A DNA stretch of 64,000 bases from Bacteroidota bacterium (GTDB lineage Bacteria; Bacteroidota; Bacteroidia; Bacteroidales; F082): the NCBI GenBank assembly GCA_023396415.1, contig JAEWWJ010000074.1:31645-95644 (forward strand), written 5' to 3'. Below, piece after piece: positions 41,844 through 49,820 of this stretch (its first letter is position 1; every line of letters starts with the position of its first letter). A model generated the notes under the pieces. That model had not been told where the DNA came from. It made no database searches and saw only the letters and a program-made list of their open reading frames with translations. The position numbers and the translations under genes were made by a program.

Positions 41844-42419
41844 TTAATTATCAAGTTGTTGTAGAAACCTTTCAAAAACTCCTTTTGGCATAAAAAAACG
41901 CAAGTCTTTGCCTTGTTTGAGGCCTTTGCGAATAAAGCTGGACGACACTTCGATCTGGGGCGCTTCGATACGTTTTACCGAATGATGTTGATACAGCGGG
42001 TTGTTTTCGCTGCCGCCTTTGCGTGGATACACTAAAAGCGTGTAGCGGCTGAGGAGGGTTTCAAAATCTTTCCAAAGATGGAAACTGTCGATACTGTCGC
42101 TGCCCATGATCAGCGAGAAGTGTTTTTCGGGATGCTTTGAGCTCAGCAAAGTGAGGGTGTCAATGGTGAATGAGGGACGGGGCATTGCAAATTCAATGTC
42201 GCAAAGCTTAAATCGGGCGAAGCCGTCAATAGCAAAACGTACCAAATCAAGGCGTTGATTTTCAGGTAAAAGATCAGAAACCGGTTTCAGCGGATTGTGT
42301 GGCGAAACCACAAACCACACTTGGTCTATATCACCAAATGCTAAGATGTAATTGGCCAGCATCAGGTGTCCGTTGTGCACCGGATTGAAAGAACCGAAAA
42401 ACAGACCAATTTTTTCCAT
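41844..42419 (-). CDS. nadD: nicotinate-nucleotide adenylyltransferase
   Basis: A 191-residue enzyme of NAD synthesis. The nucleotidyltransferase motif is GLFFGSFNPVHNGHLMLAN with the HNGH pair, and the second motif is SSSFIRKGLKQGKDLRFFMP. It converts nicotinate mononucleotide plus ATP to deamido-NAD. It is last in the yicC-gmk-MDR-nadD unit, with a 10-bp gap from the MDR gene. Confidence 0.96.
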   Translation of the reverse strand: MEKIGLFFGSFNPVHNGHLMLANYILAFGDIDQVWFVVSPHNPLKPVSDLLPENQRLDLVRFAIDGFARFKLCDIEFAMPRPSFTIDTLTLLSSKHPEKHFSLIMGSDSIDSFHLWKDFETLLSRYTLLVYPRKGGSENNPLYQHHSVKRIEAPQIEVSSSFIRKGLKQGKDLRFFMPKGVFERFLQQLDN

Positions 42420-42429
42420 CAGCTATTTT

Positions 42430-43458
42430 TTAAAGGCGAATCAGCATTTTTCCTTCCGACATCGAACCCAAGTAATGTCGTATTCCTTTGGCAATCTCTT
42501 CGATGCCTACTTCAATGCTTATTGGATTTTCTACATTTTTTTCAAGTATAAGCGCGCTTAAAAGAAGTGATGCCATTTGAATATCCGATTTTTCAGTTGA
42601 TATAAACCATTTATTCAGATCAAATCCCTTGATAACAAGATTGTTAAAGATAAGCTGCATGGCATTGATGCCTGAAAGTGGCTTTGTTGATAAACCTCCA
42701 TATACAATCATTTGACTGTTTTTTGGCAGCAAGTTGGCGATTGTTCCGGCAGCTTCGCCCGCAACGGCATCGAAAAAGCAAGTGGGCTGCAAACGTTGTA
42801 TCACTTCGGTGAGATGGCTTTCATAATTTATATCCGTTGAAACCAAAACTTCGTCGAAACCTTTGTTGCGCAACACTTCTGCTGTTTTTTCTTTACGCAC
42901 AATACCAATGGTTATAATGCCATTGAGCTGGGCCAAGGCCAACAGATATTCCGCCAAACGACTACCGGCAGCATTGATTACAACAGCTTTGCTTTTGCAC
43001 CTAATCGCTTCATCCATAAGTGCATAAGCGGTAAATGGATTCACGAAAAAGACAGCAGCTTGATGACTTTCAAAGTCGGGATGGGCAGTTAGAAGTTGCT
43101 TTTCGTCAGTAACGAAATATTCTGCCCAAGTGCCGTCGGTGTTGCCGCTAACAAAGCAAGAAACCCGTCGGCCAACCCAATAATCACCGTCTAAATCCTC
43201 ACCGGCATCCACAACAATGCCGCAACCTTCAAATCCTGCGACGGCAGGCAAGGATTTCACCACATTGTAGCCCCCTTGCAAAAAAGCAATGTCCGATGGG
43301 TTGCAAGGTGCAGCTTCCATGCGGATGAGCAGCTTGTCCGAAGGCAAACCAACAAGGGTTTTTGTTGTAATTTTTAAGCCCACAATAGCCCGCAGGATAT
43401 TGGGATGATACGCAGCCAACTCCACGGCGCGATAGGTAAGCGGGTAGGTTATTTTCAT
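42430..43458 (-). CDS. MDR-superfamily NAD(P)H-dependent oxidoreductase, zinc-free type
   Basis: A 342-residue medium-chain dehydrogenase/reductase. The GroES-like N-terminal domain is KLLIRMEAAPCNPSDIAFLQGGY, with LPAVAGFEGCGIVVDAGEDL. The Rossmann domain has VVINAAGSRLAEYLLALAQLNG, a variant of the usual glycine motif. The catalytic and structural zinc ligands of alcohol dehydrogenases are absent, which points to the quinone/enoyl reductase branch. The substrate is unknown. Its start overlaps the gmk stop by 4 bp (ATGA), placing it inside the normally contiguous gmk-nadD pair. Confidence 0.85.
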   Translation of the reverse strand: MKITYPLTYRAVELAAYHPNILRAIVGLKITTKTLVGLPSDKLLIRMEAAPCNPSDIAFLQGGYNVVKSLPAVAGFEGCGIVVDAGEDLDGDYWVGRRVSCFVSGNTDGTWAEYFVTDEKQLLTAHPDFESHQAAVFFVNPFTAYALMDEAIRCKSKAVVINAAGSRLAEYLLALAQLNGIITIGIVRKEKTAEVLRNKGFDEVLVSTDINYESHLTEVIQRLQPTCFFDAVAGEAAGTIANLLPKNSQMIVYGGLSTKPLSGINAMQLIFNNLVIKGFDLNKWFISTEKSDIQMASLLLSALILEKNVENPISIEVGIEEIAKGIRHYLGSMSEGKMLIRL

Positions 43459-44039
43459 GGTTGGTGTAAAAAATCTTGAACCAAAAGGGTGAGTTTTTCA
43501 CGGGCGATATTGAGGTCGTCGTTGGTAAAAATAAGGTCGAATTGCGGTGCGTAGGTCATTTCGTGGGCTGCTTTTTCAATTCGTTCTCTGATGCTTTCTT
43601 CGGCATCGCTGCAGCGGTGGCGAAGACGGTGCTCAAGGACTTCGATGGAGGGTGCTTGAATAAAAATGCTGTAAGCTGTTGCTCCAAAATGTTTTTTGAT
43701 GTTGATGCCGCCAACCACATCCACATCAAAAATAAGGTGATGGCCTGCATTCAACGAACGATTGACCTCGCTCAACAGAGTACCATAATAAACGCCATCA
43801 TACACTTGTTCCCATTCCAGAAATTCGTCGTTTTTTATCTTTTCTAAAAAAGTTTCTACCGAAAGAAAATGATAATCTTTACCATCCGTTTCATTTTCTC
43901 TTTTCGATCTTGAAGTTGCTGATACAGAAAATGATAAATCGGGAATGTGGTGCAGAAGATGTTTCACCAAAGTTGTTTTTCCGGCACCCGAAGGGGCCGA
44001 AACAATGACCATTTTGCCGCGTGATGGGGATGTTTTCAT
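43455..44039 (-). CDS. gmk: guanylate kinase
   Basis: A 194-residue enzyme: P-loop VSAPSGAGKTTLVKHLL, GMP-binding SFSVSATSRSKRENETDGKDYHF (in parts), and LIFDVDVVGGINIKKHF. It phosphorylates GMP to GDP. It starts one base after the yicC stop on the same strand. Such yicC-gmk coupling is conserved across bacteria. Confidence 0.97.
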   Translation of the reverse strand: MKTSPSRGKMVIVSAPSGAGKTTLVKHLLHHIPDLSFSVSATSRSKRENETDGKDYHFLSVETFLEKIKNDEFLEWEQVYDGVYYGTLLSEVNRSLNAGHHLIFDVDVVGGINIKKHFGATAYSIFIQAPSIEVLEHRLRHRCSDAEESIRERIEKAAHEMTYAPQFDLIFTNDDLNIAREKLTLLVQDFLHQP

Positions 44040-44918
44040 TTAAAGGACATTAAATAGTTGTTCTTTAATTTTCTCTAAGGCATCTTTCATCTGCACAACG
44101 ATGCGTTGAATGGAAGCGTCGTTGGCTTTTGAGCCGAGGGTGTTGATTTCGCGACCCATTTCTTGAACGATGAAGCCAAGTTTTTTCCCTGCAAAATCTT
44201 CATCAACGGCTTCCATAAAATAATTGCAGTGTTGTTGCAATCTTACTTTTTCTTCGCTTACATCAAGCTTTTCGAGGTAATAGATGAGTTCTTGCTCAAA
44301 GCGGTTGGGGTCGAATTTAAGGTTTTCGCTCACCTCGGCCACGTTTTTCATCAGCCGATTTTTAAGCAATTCGGTGCGCTGTGCTTCAAAGGGGGTTACC
44401 TCCGAGAGCAGCTGCACGATATTTTGAATATGCCCTACAATGTCATTGCGCAGGGCCTGGCCTTCTTGAGCGCGAAAAGCATCAAAATTTCGCAAGGCCT
44501 CCGCCGCCAAAAGAGGCAAGGCAAGGGTGAGGGCTTCAGAAACCAAGCTTTCTCCATCACCATTGGTGATCACACCGGGGAACTTCAGTAGCAAGGAAGC
44601 CATATCATCGGGAAGGGTAATGCGTAAATCGTAGGCCAGGGTTTTGAGTTGGTCGAGGGCCGAAGCTGCCGCCAACAGATCAATACGACCGGTTTTTTTG
44701 GCTTCTGCATCTTCTATACCCACCATAAAATCAACTTTCCCTCGTCGCACCAACTCCGAAATTCTGTTGCGCAACTCCAGCTCCATTTGTTTTAAATCGG
44801 CGGGCAAGCGCAGGTTAAGGTCGAGTTGCTTGCTGTTTAACGATTTAACTTCAACCGTTATTTTAGTAGCACCCACTTGTTGTTGCGCTTTTCCATATCC
44901 TGTCATCGAACGTATCAT
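44040..44918 (-). CDS. yicC: YicC-family endoribonuclease
   Basis: 292 residues from the ATG at 44918 (MIRSMTGYGKAQQ, the standard family start). The ATG at 44945 lies beyond the predicted promoter. Conserved segments are VEVKSLNSKQLDLNLRLP, RGKVDFMVGIE, and the C-terminal DUF1732 block with KKLGFIVQEMGREINTLGSKAND (in parts). YicC proteins are RNases linked to small-RNA turnover. It is first of the yicC-gmk-MDR-nadD unit. Confidence 0.95.
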   Translation of the reverse strand: MIRSMTGYGKAQQQVGATKITVEVKSLNSKQLDLNLRLPADLKQMELELRNRISELVRRGKVDFMVGIEDAEAKKTGRIDLLAAASALDQLKTLAYDLRITLPDDMASLLLKFPGVITNGDGESLVSEALTLALPLLAAEALRNFDAFRAQEGQALRNDIVGHIQNIVQLLSEVTPFEAQRTELLKNRLMKNVAEVSENLKFDPNRFEQELIYYLEKLDVSEEKVRLQQHCNYFMEAVDEDFAGKKLGFIVQEMGREINTLGSKANDASIQRIVVQMKDALEKIKEQLFNVL

Positions 44919-44934
44919 ACAGCTCAGTTTTTGG

Positions 44935-44965
44935 CAAATATACACGAAAAGGCGGGTGCAACAAC
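44935..44965 (-). promoter_or_regulatory. predicted promoter of yicC-gmk-MDR-nadD
   Basis: On minus: GTTG (44965-44962), 19-bp spacer, TATATTTG (44942-44935). The ATG at 44918 follows by 16 bp. This excludes the longer yicC start at 44945. Confidence 0.6.
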
Positions 44966-45077
44966 AATCTCGATGCTATCGTTTTCAGTAGAAAAGAAGT
45001 TTTAAATCCGTCTGATTATACTTTTAAAGACCACTCTTAAAGCCGGTTAAGGATTGAAGGTCTTTTGCATTGAACTT

Positions 45078-45108
45078 TTTGTTGACGACAAAAATAGTTG
45101 TAAGTTTG
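45078..45108 (+). promoter_or_regulatory. consensus promoter immediately in front of the TPR protein gene
   Basis: TTTG (45078-45081), N19, TAAGTTTG (45101-45108) match the Bacteroidota promoter consensus at both elements. The first candidate ATG is only 3 bp downstream and the next 9 bp, so the mRNA would be nearly leaderless. Confidence 0.65.
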
Positions 45109-45117
45109 CCTATGATT

Positions 45118-46554
45118 ATGAAACAATTCTTTTATCGGACATGTAGTTTTTTATTGTTTCTGCAGTTTTCATTCTCTATTCAGGCACAGAACGAGCTGCT
45201 GAAAATAGACAGTTTAAACCAATTGATTTCCAACCAATCAGGGTCGGAGCGCATGAAATCATTGCTGGCATTATCGGAGGCGTACCGGATGGTTAGCATT
45301 GACAAAAGCATTAAAACCGGCTGGGACGCTTTGACTTATGCTGATGAACACGGGTTGAAAAGTTTAAAGGCCAACGTATTGCGCTCGTTAGGTCAAAGTG
45401 CACAACAGGCGGGTGATTTTGATCTCGCTGCTGATTATTACCATAAGGCAGCCATGCACTTTTCTAACCTCAGCAACCGCGAAGGCTTAGCACTTACCTA
45501 CAATTTGATCGGTATTTTAAATTTGAATAAAGCCGAATACGACACTGCTTTGGTGTATTTTGAACGGTTTCATGCTTTGGCCGTTGAGCTGGATAACGAC
45601 ACCCTCATTTGTACGGCCATGAAAAACAAAGGTCAGATATGGTTCGAGCTGGGCGAATTGAACAAAGCACACGACTCTTTTTACAAAGCTTCATTGGTTT
45701 TTTTGCAGTTGCAAGACACTGTAAATTATGCCTCTTCGTTGCTCAACCTGAGTCAGGTACTTTGGCAATGGGACCAAAACAACGAAGCCATCGAAGCCTT
45801 AGAAAAAGTGATCGTAATTTTTGAAAAATACAAAAAACTCAACGACCTCTCTATGGCCTATTCAAACCTTGGGTTGATTTTTTATTACGACAAAAAAGAC
45901 TACGACCAGGCTTATAATTACTTTCAAAAATCGCTAAAAATTAGAGAGTTAGATGGAAATCCAATTCCTGTGGCTCATACTTTGGTCAACATGGCCAATG
46001 TGTTTTCAGCCCGCGAACAATATGTTAAGGCCCGTGAAAACTATCTCCGTGCCTTACAAATTTACACCTCAACCGATTTTGTTCAGGGTATAGTGCGCAC
46101 CTTTTTTCATCTTGGCGAATCGTACCACAACAGCAAAGAATATACGCTTTCAAATACCTATCTTCAACAATGTCTTGCTAAAGCAACTGAGTTCGGATTT
46201 CTGAGCTACCAATCCATTTCCAATGAGTTGTTGATGAAAAATTATATTGCCCTCAACGATTTTCCTTCTTTTTTGGTTTACTACAATACTTTTAAGGATA
46301 AGCATGATACACTTTTGAATGATCACAGTCGCCTGCAAGCTCAATTGGCTGTGGCTCAGCAGGAATACGAAAACATCTTTGCTCGCAGCAACAGCCTCAG
46401 TGCTGAAAACGAAAAACTGAAATCCAAACTGTATGCCTATAATTTTATTTGGGCTGCCTTGCTGGGATTTGGTTTTTTTGCGGTTGCACTTCTACTTCTG
46501 CGAAAGGTTTTTCGACGAAAATCTCTGCCCCAAAAAGAAAATGTTAGTGTGTAA
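45118..46554 (+). CDS. TPR-repeat membrane protein lacking an output domain
   Basis: 478 residues from the ATG at 45118 (MKQFFYRTCSFLLFLQF); the ATG at 45112 adds two residues and is equally possible. A signal peptide ending near FSIQAQ is followed by about eight TPR units (~50-400; for example YNLIGILNLNKAEYDTALVYF, YSNLGLIFYYDKKDYDQAYNYFQ in parts), a coiled coil (LAVAQQEYENIFARSNSLSAENEKLKSKL, in parts) and one membrane helix (WAALLGFGFFAVALLLL), ending in a short basic tail. The layout copies the TPR-LuxR regulator at 15.9-17.6 kb but stops where the helix-turn-helix would begin. The function is unknown. Confidence 0.8.
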   Translation: MKQFFYRTCSFLLFLQFSFSIQAQNELLKIDSLNQLISNQSGSERMKSLLALSEAYRMVSIDKSIKTGWDALTYADEHGLKSLKANVLRSLGQSAQQAGDFDLAADYYHKAAMHFSNLSNREGLALTYNLIGILNLNKAEYDTALVYFERFHALAVELDNDTLICTAMKNKGQIWFELGELNKAHDSFYKASLVFLQLQDTVNYASSLLNLSQVLWQWDQNNEAIEALEKVIVIFEKYKKLNDLSMAYSNLGLIFYYDKKDYDQAYNYFQKSLKIRELDGNPIPVAHTLVNMANVFSAREQYVKARENYLRALQIYTSTDFVQGIVRTFFHLGESYHNSKEYTLSNTYLQQCLAKATEFGFLSYQSISNELLMKNYIALNDFPSFLVYYNTFKDKHDTLLNDHSRLQAQLAVAQQEYENIFARSNSLSAENEKLKSKLYAYNFIWAALLGFGFFAVALLLLRKVFRRKSLPQKENVSV

Positions 46555-46614
46555 CACTTTTCTTCTCTCACTCTTTATTCTCTTTATTCCTTTTACAACA
46601 AATTAACTACTACC

Positions 46615-47790
46615 ATGAAACTATATTTACATTTTCTCCTCAGGCTTTCCTTTCGATTAAAAGAATACACGATTGTTTTTGCAGTCTTGTTAATTTTTTT
46701 AACAGGTTCAATATCAGCACAATCTACCTTTTCTTTTATGCACAATGGCATCAACAGAACCTATATTTTGTATTTGCCACAGTCGGCCTCAACCGAAGCT
46801 ATGCCTCTGATGTTGGCTTTGCATGGCTTCACCCAAAACGGACAAACCATGATGGGCTTGAGCGGTTTCAATGCTTTGGCCGAAGAACACCAATTCGTGG
46901 TGGCCTATCCCTACGGGGTCAACACCTCCTGGAATGTTGGTGTGGCCGGAGGATCGGGTGTAGATGATGTGGGTTTTTTGCTGACGCTGATTGACACCAT
47001 TGCCACCAAGGCCAATATTGATCAGAGCCGCGTATATGCCAGTGGTTTTTCCAATGGTGGCTTTATGTCGTATCGGTTGGCCTGCGAAGCCTCCCACCGC
47101 ATTGCTGCCATCGCGCCCGTAGCCGGAACTATGGTCAATGCAACTTACAACGCTTGCTTTCCTACCCGTCCTATGCCGCTGATACACATCCATGGAACTA
47201 GCGATTTTATTGTGCCTTACAATGGAAGTACTACATTCCAATCGGTGGATGTATCCGTTGAATATTGGACCACAGGAAACAACTGTCCGACCCAACCGGA
47301 GGTGTTTCAATACCCTGATTTGGTTGCCGATAACTCAACTGTGGAGGCTTATGTTTATGGTCTTTGTAACGAAGGCGTTGAAGTCCGTTTGTTGAAAATC
47401 AACAACGGCGGCCACACTTGGCCGGGCAGTTCCGCGTCGGGCGGCATTGGCATCACCAATATGGACATCAGCGCATCGGCAGAAATTTGGGATTTTGTGA
47501 GTCGTTTTAGCGTATTTGGGCCTGTGGGTCAGCCGTTAGAACTTCAGCAAAATGATCTACTAATTTATCCTAATCCTTTGCAGCAAAATGGCGGTCTTAC
47601 ACTCAGTTTTCCAACAGAGGAGGCTCAACTTCAAATCGTGGACCTCTCGGGTAGAATCCTCTTTCAAAAACAATTGGTTTTCGATGCCGGAAGGGCTTCA
47701 CTCACTCGGCTCCCATTGCAAAAAGGAGTCTATTTTCTGCGTTTGACCGCTTCGAAAAACCGCATGGTGAAAAAACTCATTGTGGAGTGA
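46615..47790 (+). CDS. secreted PHB-depolymerase/feruloyl-esterase-family hydrolase with T9SS type A domain
   Basis: 391 residues. The N-terminal hydrophobic signal is unusually long (MKLYLHFLLRLSFRLKEYTIVFAVLLIFL in parts, cleavage after ISAQ). The alpha/beta-hydrolase domain (~40-290) has the oxyanion region PLMLALHGFTQNGQTMMG, the nucleophile elbow ASGFSNGGFMSYRLAC (catalytic Ser in GFSNGG) and the catalytic His in NGGHTWPG. The last ~75 residues are a T9SS type A sorting domain (LLIYPNPLQQNGGLTLSF ... LPLQKGVYFLRLTASK). It is probably exported to the surface to cleave esters such as polyhydroxyalkanoate or feruloyl-polysaccharide. The substrate is not certain. Confidence 0.9.
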   Translation: MKLYLHFLLRLSFRLKEYTIVFAVLLIFLTGSISAQSTFSFMHNGINRTYILYLPQSASTEAMPLMLALHGFTQNGQTMMGLSGFNALAEEHQFVVAYPYGVNTSWNVGVAGGSGVDDVGFLLTLIDTIATKANIDQSRVYASGFSNGGFMSYRLACEASHRIAAIAPVAGTMVNATYNACFPTRPMPLIHIHGTSDFIVPYNGSTTFQSVDVSVEYWTTGNNCPTQPEVFQYPDLVADNSTVEAYVYGLCNEGVEVRLLKINNGGHTWPGSSASGGIGITNMDISASAEIWDFVSRFSVFGPVGQPLELQQNDLLIYPNPLQQNGGLTLSFPTEEAQLQIVDLSGRILFQKQLVFDAGRASLTRLPLQKGVYFLRLTASKNRMVKKLIVE

Positions 47791-47975
47791 GGAAATAATG
47801 ATCCGAATTCTGATAGGAGTCATTTCGTTTTTAACAAGCTGAAATCAATCACCATTTCGAGCATTTCCTGTTGTTTCCTCCGGAAATGATTTGCCGCTTC
47901 GGTTTAGTTCGGTTGGTTTGACTGTAAATTACCTGTGCGTAATAACCATATTTTTTAAGAAAAACAATGGATTTT

Positions 47976-48005
47976 ATTGATTGTGATATAAATCAATTAA
48001 TTTTG
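47976..48005 (+). promoter_or_regulatory. promoter and inverted repeat upstream of the Crp/Fnr gene
   Basis: ATTGATT (47976-47982) and AATCAAT (47991-47997) form a 7-bp inverted repeat with an 8-bp centre GTGATATA. The left arm contains the TTG of a -33-like element; after 18 bp TAATTTTG (47998-48005) matches the -7 consensus. The repeat fills the promoter spacer, so binding there would repress. The rest of the 246-bp gap (47791-47975) holds only a weak 7-bp hairpin near 47863. Confidence 0.55.
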
Positions 48006-48036
48006 TGCTTCAAATCAATGTTTTTAATTATGCCCG

Positions 48037-48738
48037 ATGATCAACAATAAATCAGATAAGTGTATCAGTTGCGAAATTTGCAACGAACGTTCGCCGTTGT
48101 TCAACTTGTTGTCAAAAGAAGAATTGACGATCATGAATGCCGGTCGGTTTGAGGTTCATTTTGAGGTGGGTGAAACCATTGTCAAGCAGGGAACGTCGGC
48201 CAACCATTTGATAGTGCTTACCCAAGGCATGGCAAAGCTTTTTTTGGAAGGTATTGATAAAAAGCATTTGATCTTAGACTTGATTTTGCCTTGGAAACTC
48301 TTTGGAGGGCCGGGTATTTTTAATGATATGCGCTACCATTACAGCGTTACAGCCTTGTCCGAAACAACGGCTTGCTTCATTTCCTCCGAAAATGTGCGAC
48401 AAGTTATTCGTTTAAATCCTGATTTTTCGGAAGCTATTCTCAAGCATTGCAACCGCAACAGTGCAGCCAATTTCGACCGCTTGATCAGTCTCACGCAAAA
48501 ACAAATGCCCGGTCGTTTGGCCGATACCTTACTATATCTTACGCAAGATATTTTTCAAAGCCAAAATTTTACGTTACCCATCACGCGTCACGAGCTGGGT
48601 GAGATGTCGAATATGACCAAAGAAAGCGTTACCCGCATCCTGAAAGAGTTTGAATCGGAAGGCATGTTGAAGCTGAACGGGAAATCTGTTGAAATTTTAA
48701 AAATGGATTCCCTCAAAGAAATTTCAGTGCGGGGTTAA
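48037..48738 (+). CDS. Crp/Fnr-family regulator with FNR-like cysteines
   Basis: A 233-residue protein: N-terminal Cys cluster (Cys9, Cys12, Cys15 in KCISCEICNE), a cyclic-nucleotide-binding-fold beta barrel (~22-120), the long dimer helix, and a C-terminal winged HTH (~160-225). Cys113 in ALSETTACFISSEN aligns with Cys122 of E. coli FNR, giving four possible [4Fe-4S] ligands. The recognition helix (MTKESVTRILKEF) keeps Glu196 and Arg200 at the FNR Glu209/Arg213 positions, with Thr199 for Ser212. It is probably a redox- or oxygen-responsive regulator. The closest candidate target is the cytochrome promoter at 59.4 kb. Its stop overlaps that of the convergent kinase gene. Confidence 0.88.
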   Translation: MINNKSDKCISCEICNERSPLFNLLSKEELTIMNAGRFEVHFEVGETIVKQGTSANHLIVLTQGMAKLFLEGIDKKHLILDLILPWKLFGGPGIFNDMRYHYSVTALSETTACFISSENVRQVIRLNPDFSEAILKHCNRNSAANFDRLISLTQKQMPGRLADTLLYLTQDIFQSQNFTLPITRHELGEMSNMTKESVTRILKEFESEGMLKLNGKSVEILKMDSLKEISVRG

Positions 48739-49811
48739 ATCCTCTCGTCAAAGCAAGCTTGTATGATGGGCTCTTTGAGCAGTTCAATCAGTAGTTTGGT
48801 TTGATTTTTGGCCCTGTTGAGGTTGTGCGTTGGGTATTGAATGGTGTAATAAACATCGTTCTGTAAAAAGTCGGTGGCAAAGCGCAAAGCCTGCATATAC
48901 ACCAACATCAGTCCTGAAAACGGGGCAAATTTCCTTTCTATTTCAGTGATGCTGCTTAAATTTTGGGTATAGTTTGCAACCAAAGCCTCAAGAATTTCGC
49001 TGCTTACGTTAATCATTGACAGGTCGTTTTCGTTTTCTCCAACAGGGCACACCATGCTTCTGATCATATCGCCAACATCAGACAGAATAGTTCCTGCCAT
49101 CATCGTGTCGAGATCAATGATACAGGCCACTTCGTGTGTTTGTGCATCGAAAAGCACATTGCTGATTTTGGCATCCATATGTACAACCCTTTGGGGTAAC
49201 AAGTCAATAATTGACAAAAAGCGTTCTGTTATCCAGCGGTAGTTTTGAAGTTGCTCAAGGGTTTCATGGGCCAAATCAAGTTTTTCGGCAAAGGCATTTT
49301 GCAGGGCAATGTCAAATTGTTGCTGGCGTAAACCCAAATCGTGAAAGCCCGGTAGTATTTCCTTAAAGGATTTTGCATCAATGTCTTGTAGCATTTCAGT
49401 AAATTGGGCAAAGGCAGTAGCCGTTTTGGCTGCGAGAAGGGGAGTGTTGGTTGCTTCAATACAATAACTGTTTTCGATATAGGTGATCAGTCGCCAATAC
49501 GATCCACCGGTATCCATTGAGAGCCACTTTCCGTTTACATTGGGCAGATACTCCAACATGCGGTAGTGGGCCGCTTTAGGTGCAAGGTGTTTACTAACCA
49601 ACAGCCAATTGTCAACAATATCCTGTGGGTTTTTAAAAACCGCGGTATTGATTTTCTGTAACACAAACCGACCCTTTCGCTTATCGGTCAGTAAAAATGT
49701 TTGGTTGATATTGCCGTTGCCTAATTTTTCTATGCTGCAAGCATCGGCTTGAAAGCCAAAAGAAGCAACAATGGCATCGGTTTCGGGAGTGAAAAGCATT
49801 TTCATTGACAT
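48735..49811 (-). CDS. phosphotransferase-fold sugar kinase, probably N-acetylhexosamine kinase-like
   Basis: A 358-residue member of the aminoglycoside-phosphotransferase fold (APH). The N-lobe includes GNGNINQTFLLTDKRKGRFVLQKIN (in parts). The catalytic loop is VVHMDAKISNVLFDAQ (Brenner motif HxDxxxxN) and the metal-binding motif CIIDLDTMMAG. It starts 9 bp after the GH109 gene on the same strand. In Bacteroidota this pairing fits N-acetylhexosamine 1-kinase (NahK-like) phosphorylating the GalNAc or GlcNAc released by the upstream enzyme. The substrate is inferred from context. Confidence 0.82.
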   Translation of the reverse strand: MSMKMLFTPETDAIVASFGFQADACSIEKLGNGNINQTFLLTDKRKGRFVLQKINTAVFKNPQDIVDNWLLVSKHLAPKAAHYRMLEYLPNVNGKWLSMDTGGSYWRLITYIENSYCIEATNTPLLAAKTATAFAQFTEMLQDIDAKSFKEILPGFHDLGLRQQQFDIALQNAFAEKLDLAHETLEQLQNYRWITERFLSIIDLLPQRVVHMDAKISNVLFDAQTHEVACIIDLDTMMAGTILSDVGDMIRSMVCPVGENENDLSMINVSSEILEALVANYTQNLSSITEIERKFAPFSGLMLVYMQALRFATDFLQNDVYYTIQYPTHNLNRAKNQTKLLIELLKEPIIQACFDERI

Positions 49812-49820
49812 TTATTAAGA

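Noticed and set aside
47855..47890. A terminator after the esterase gene (CATTTCC / GGAAATG hairpin)
   Set aside because: Stem is short, loop long and no T-run follows.
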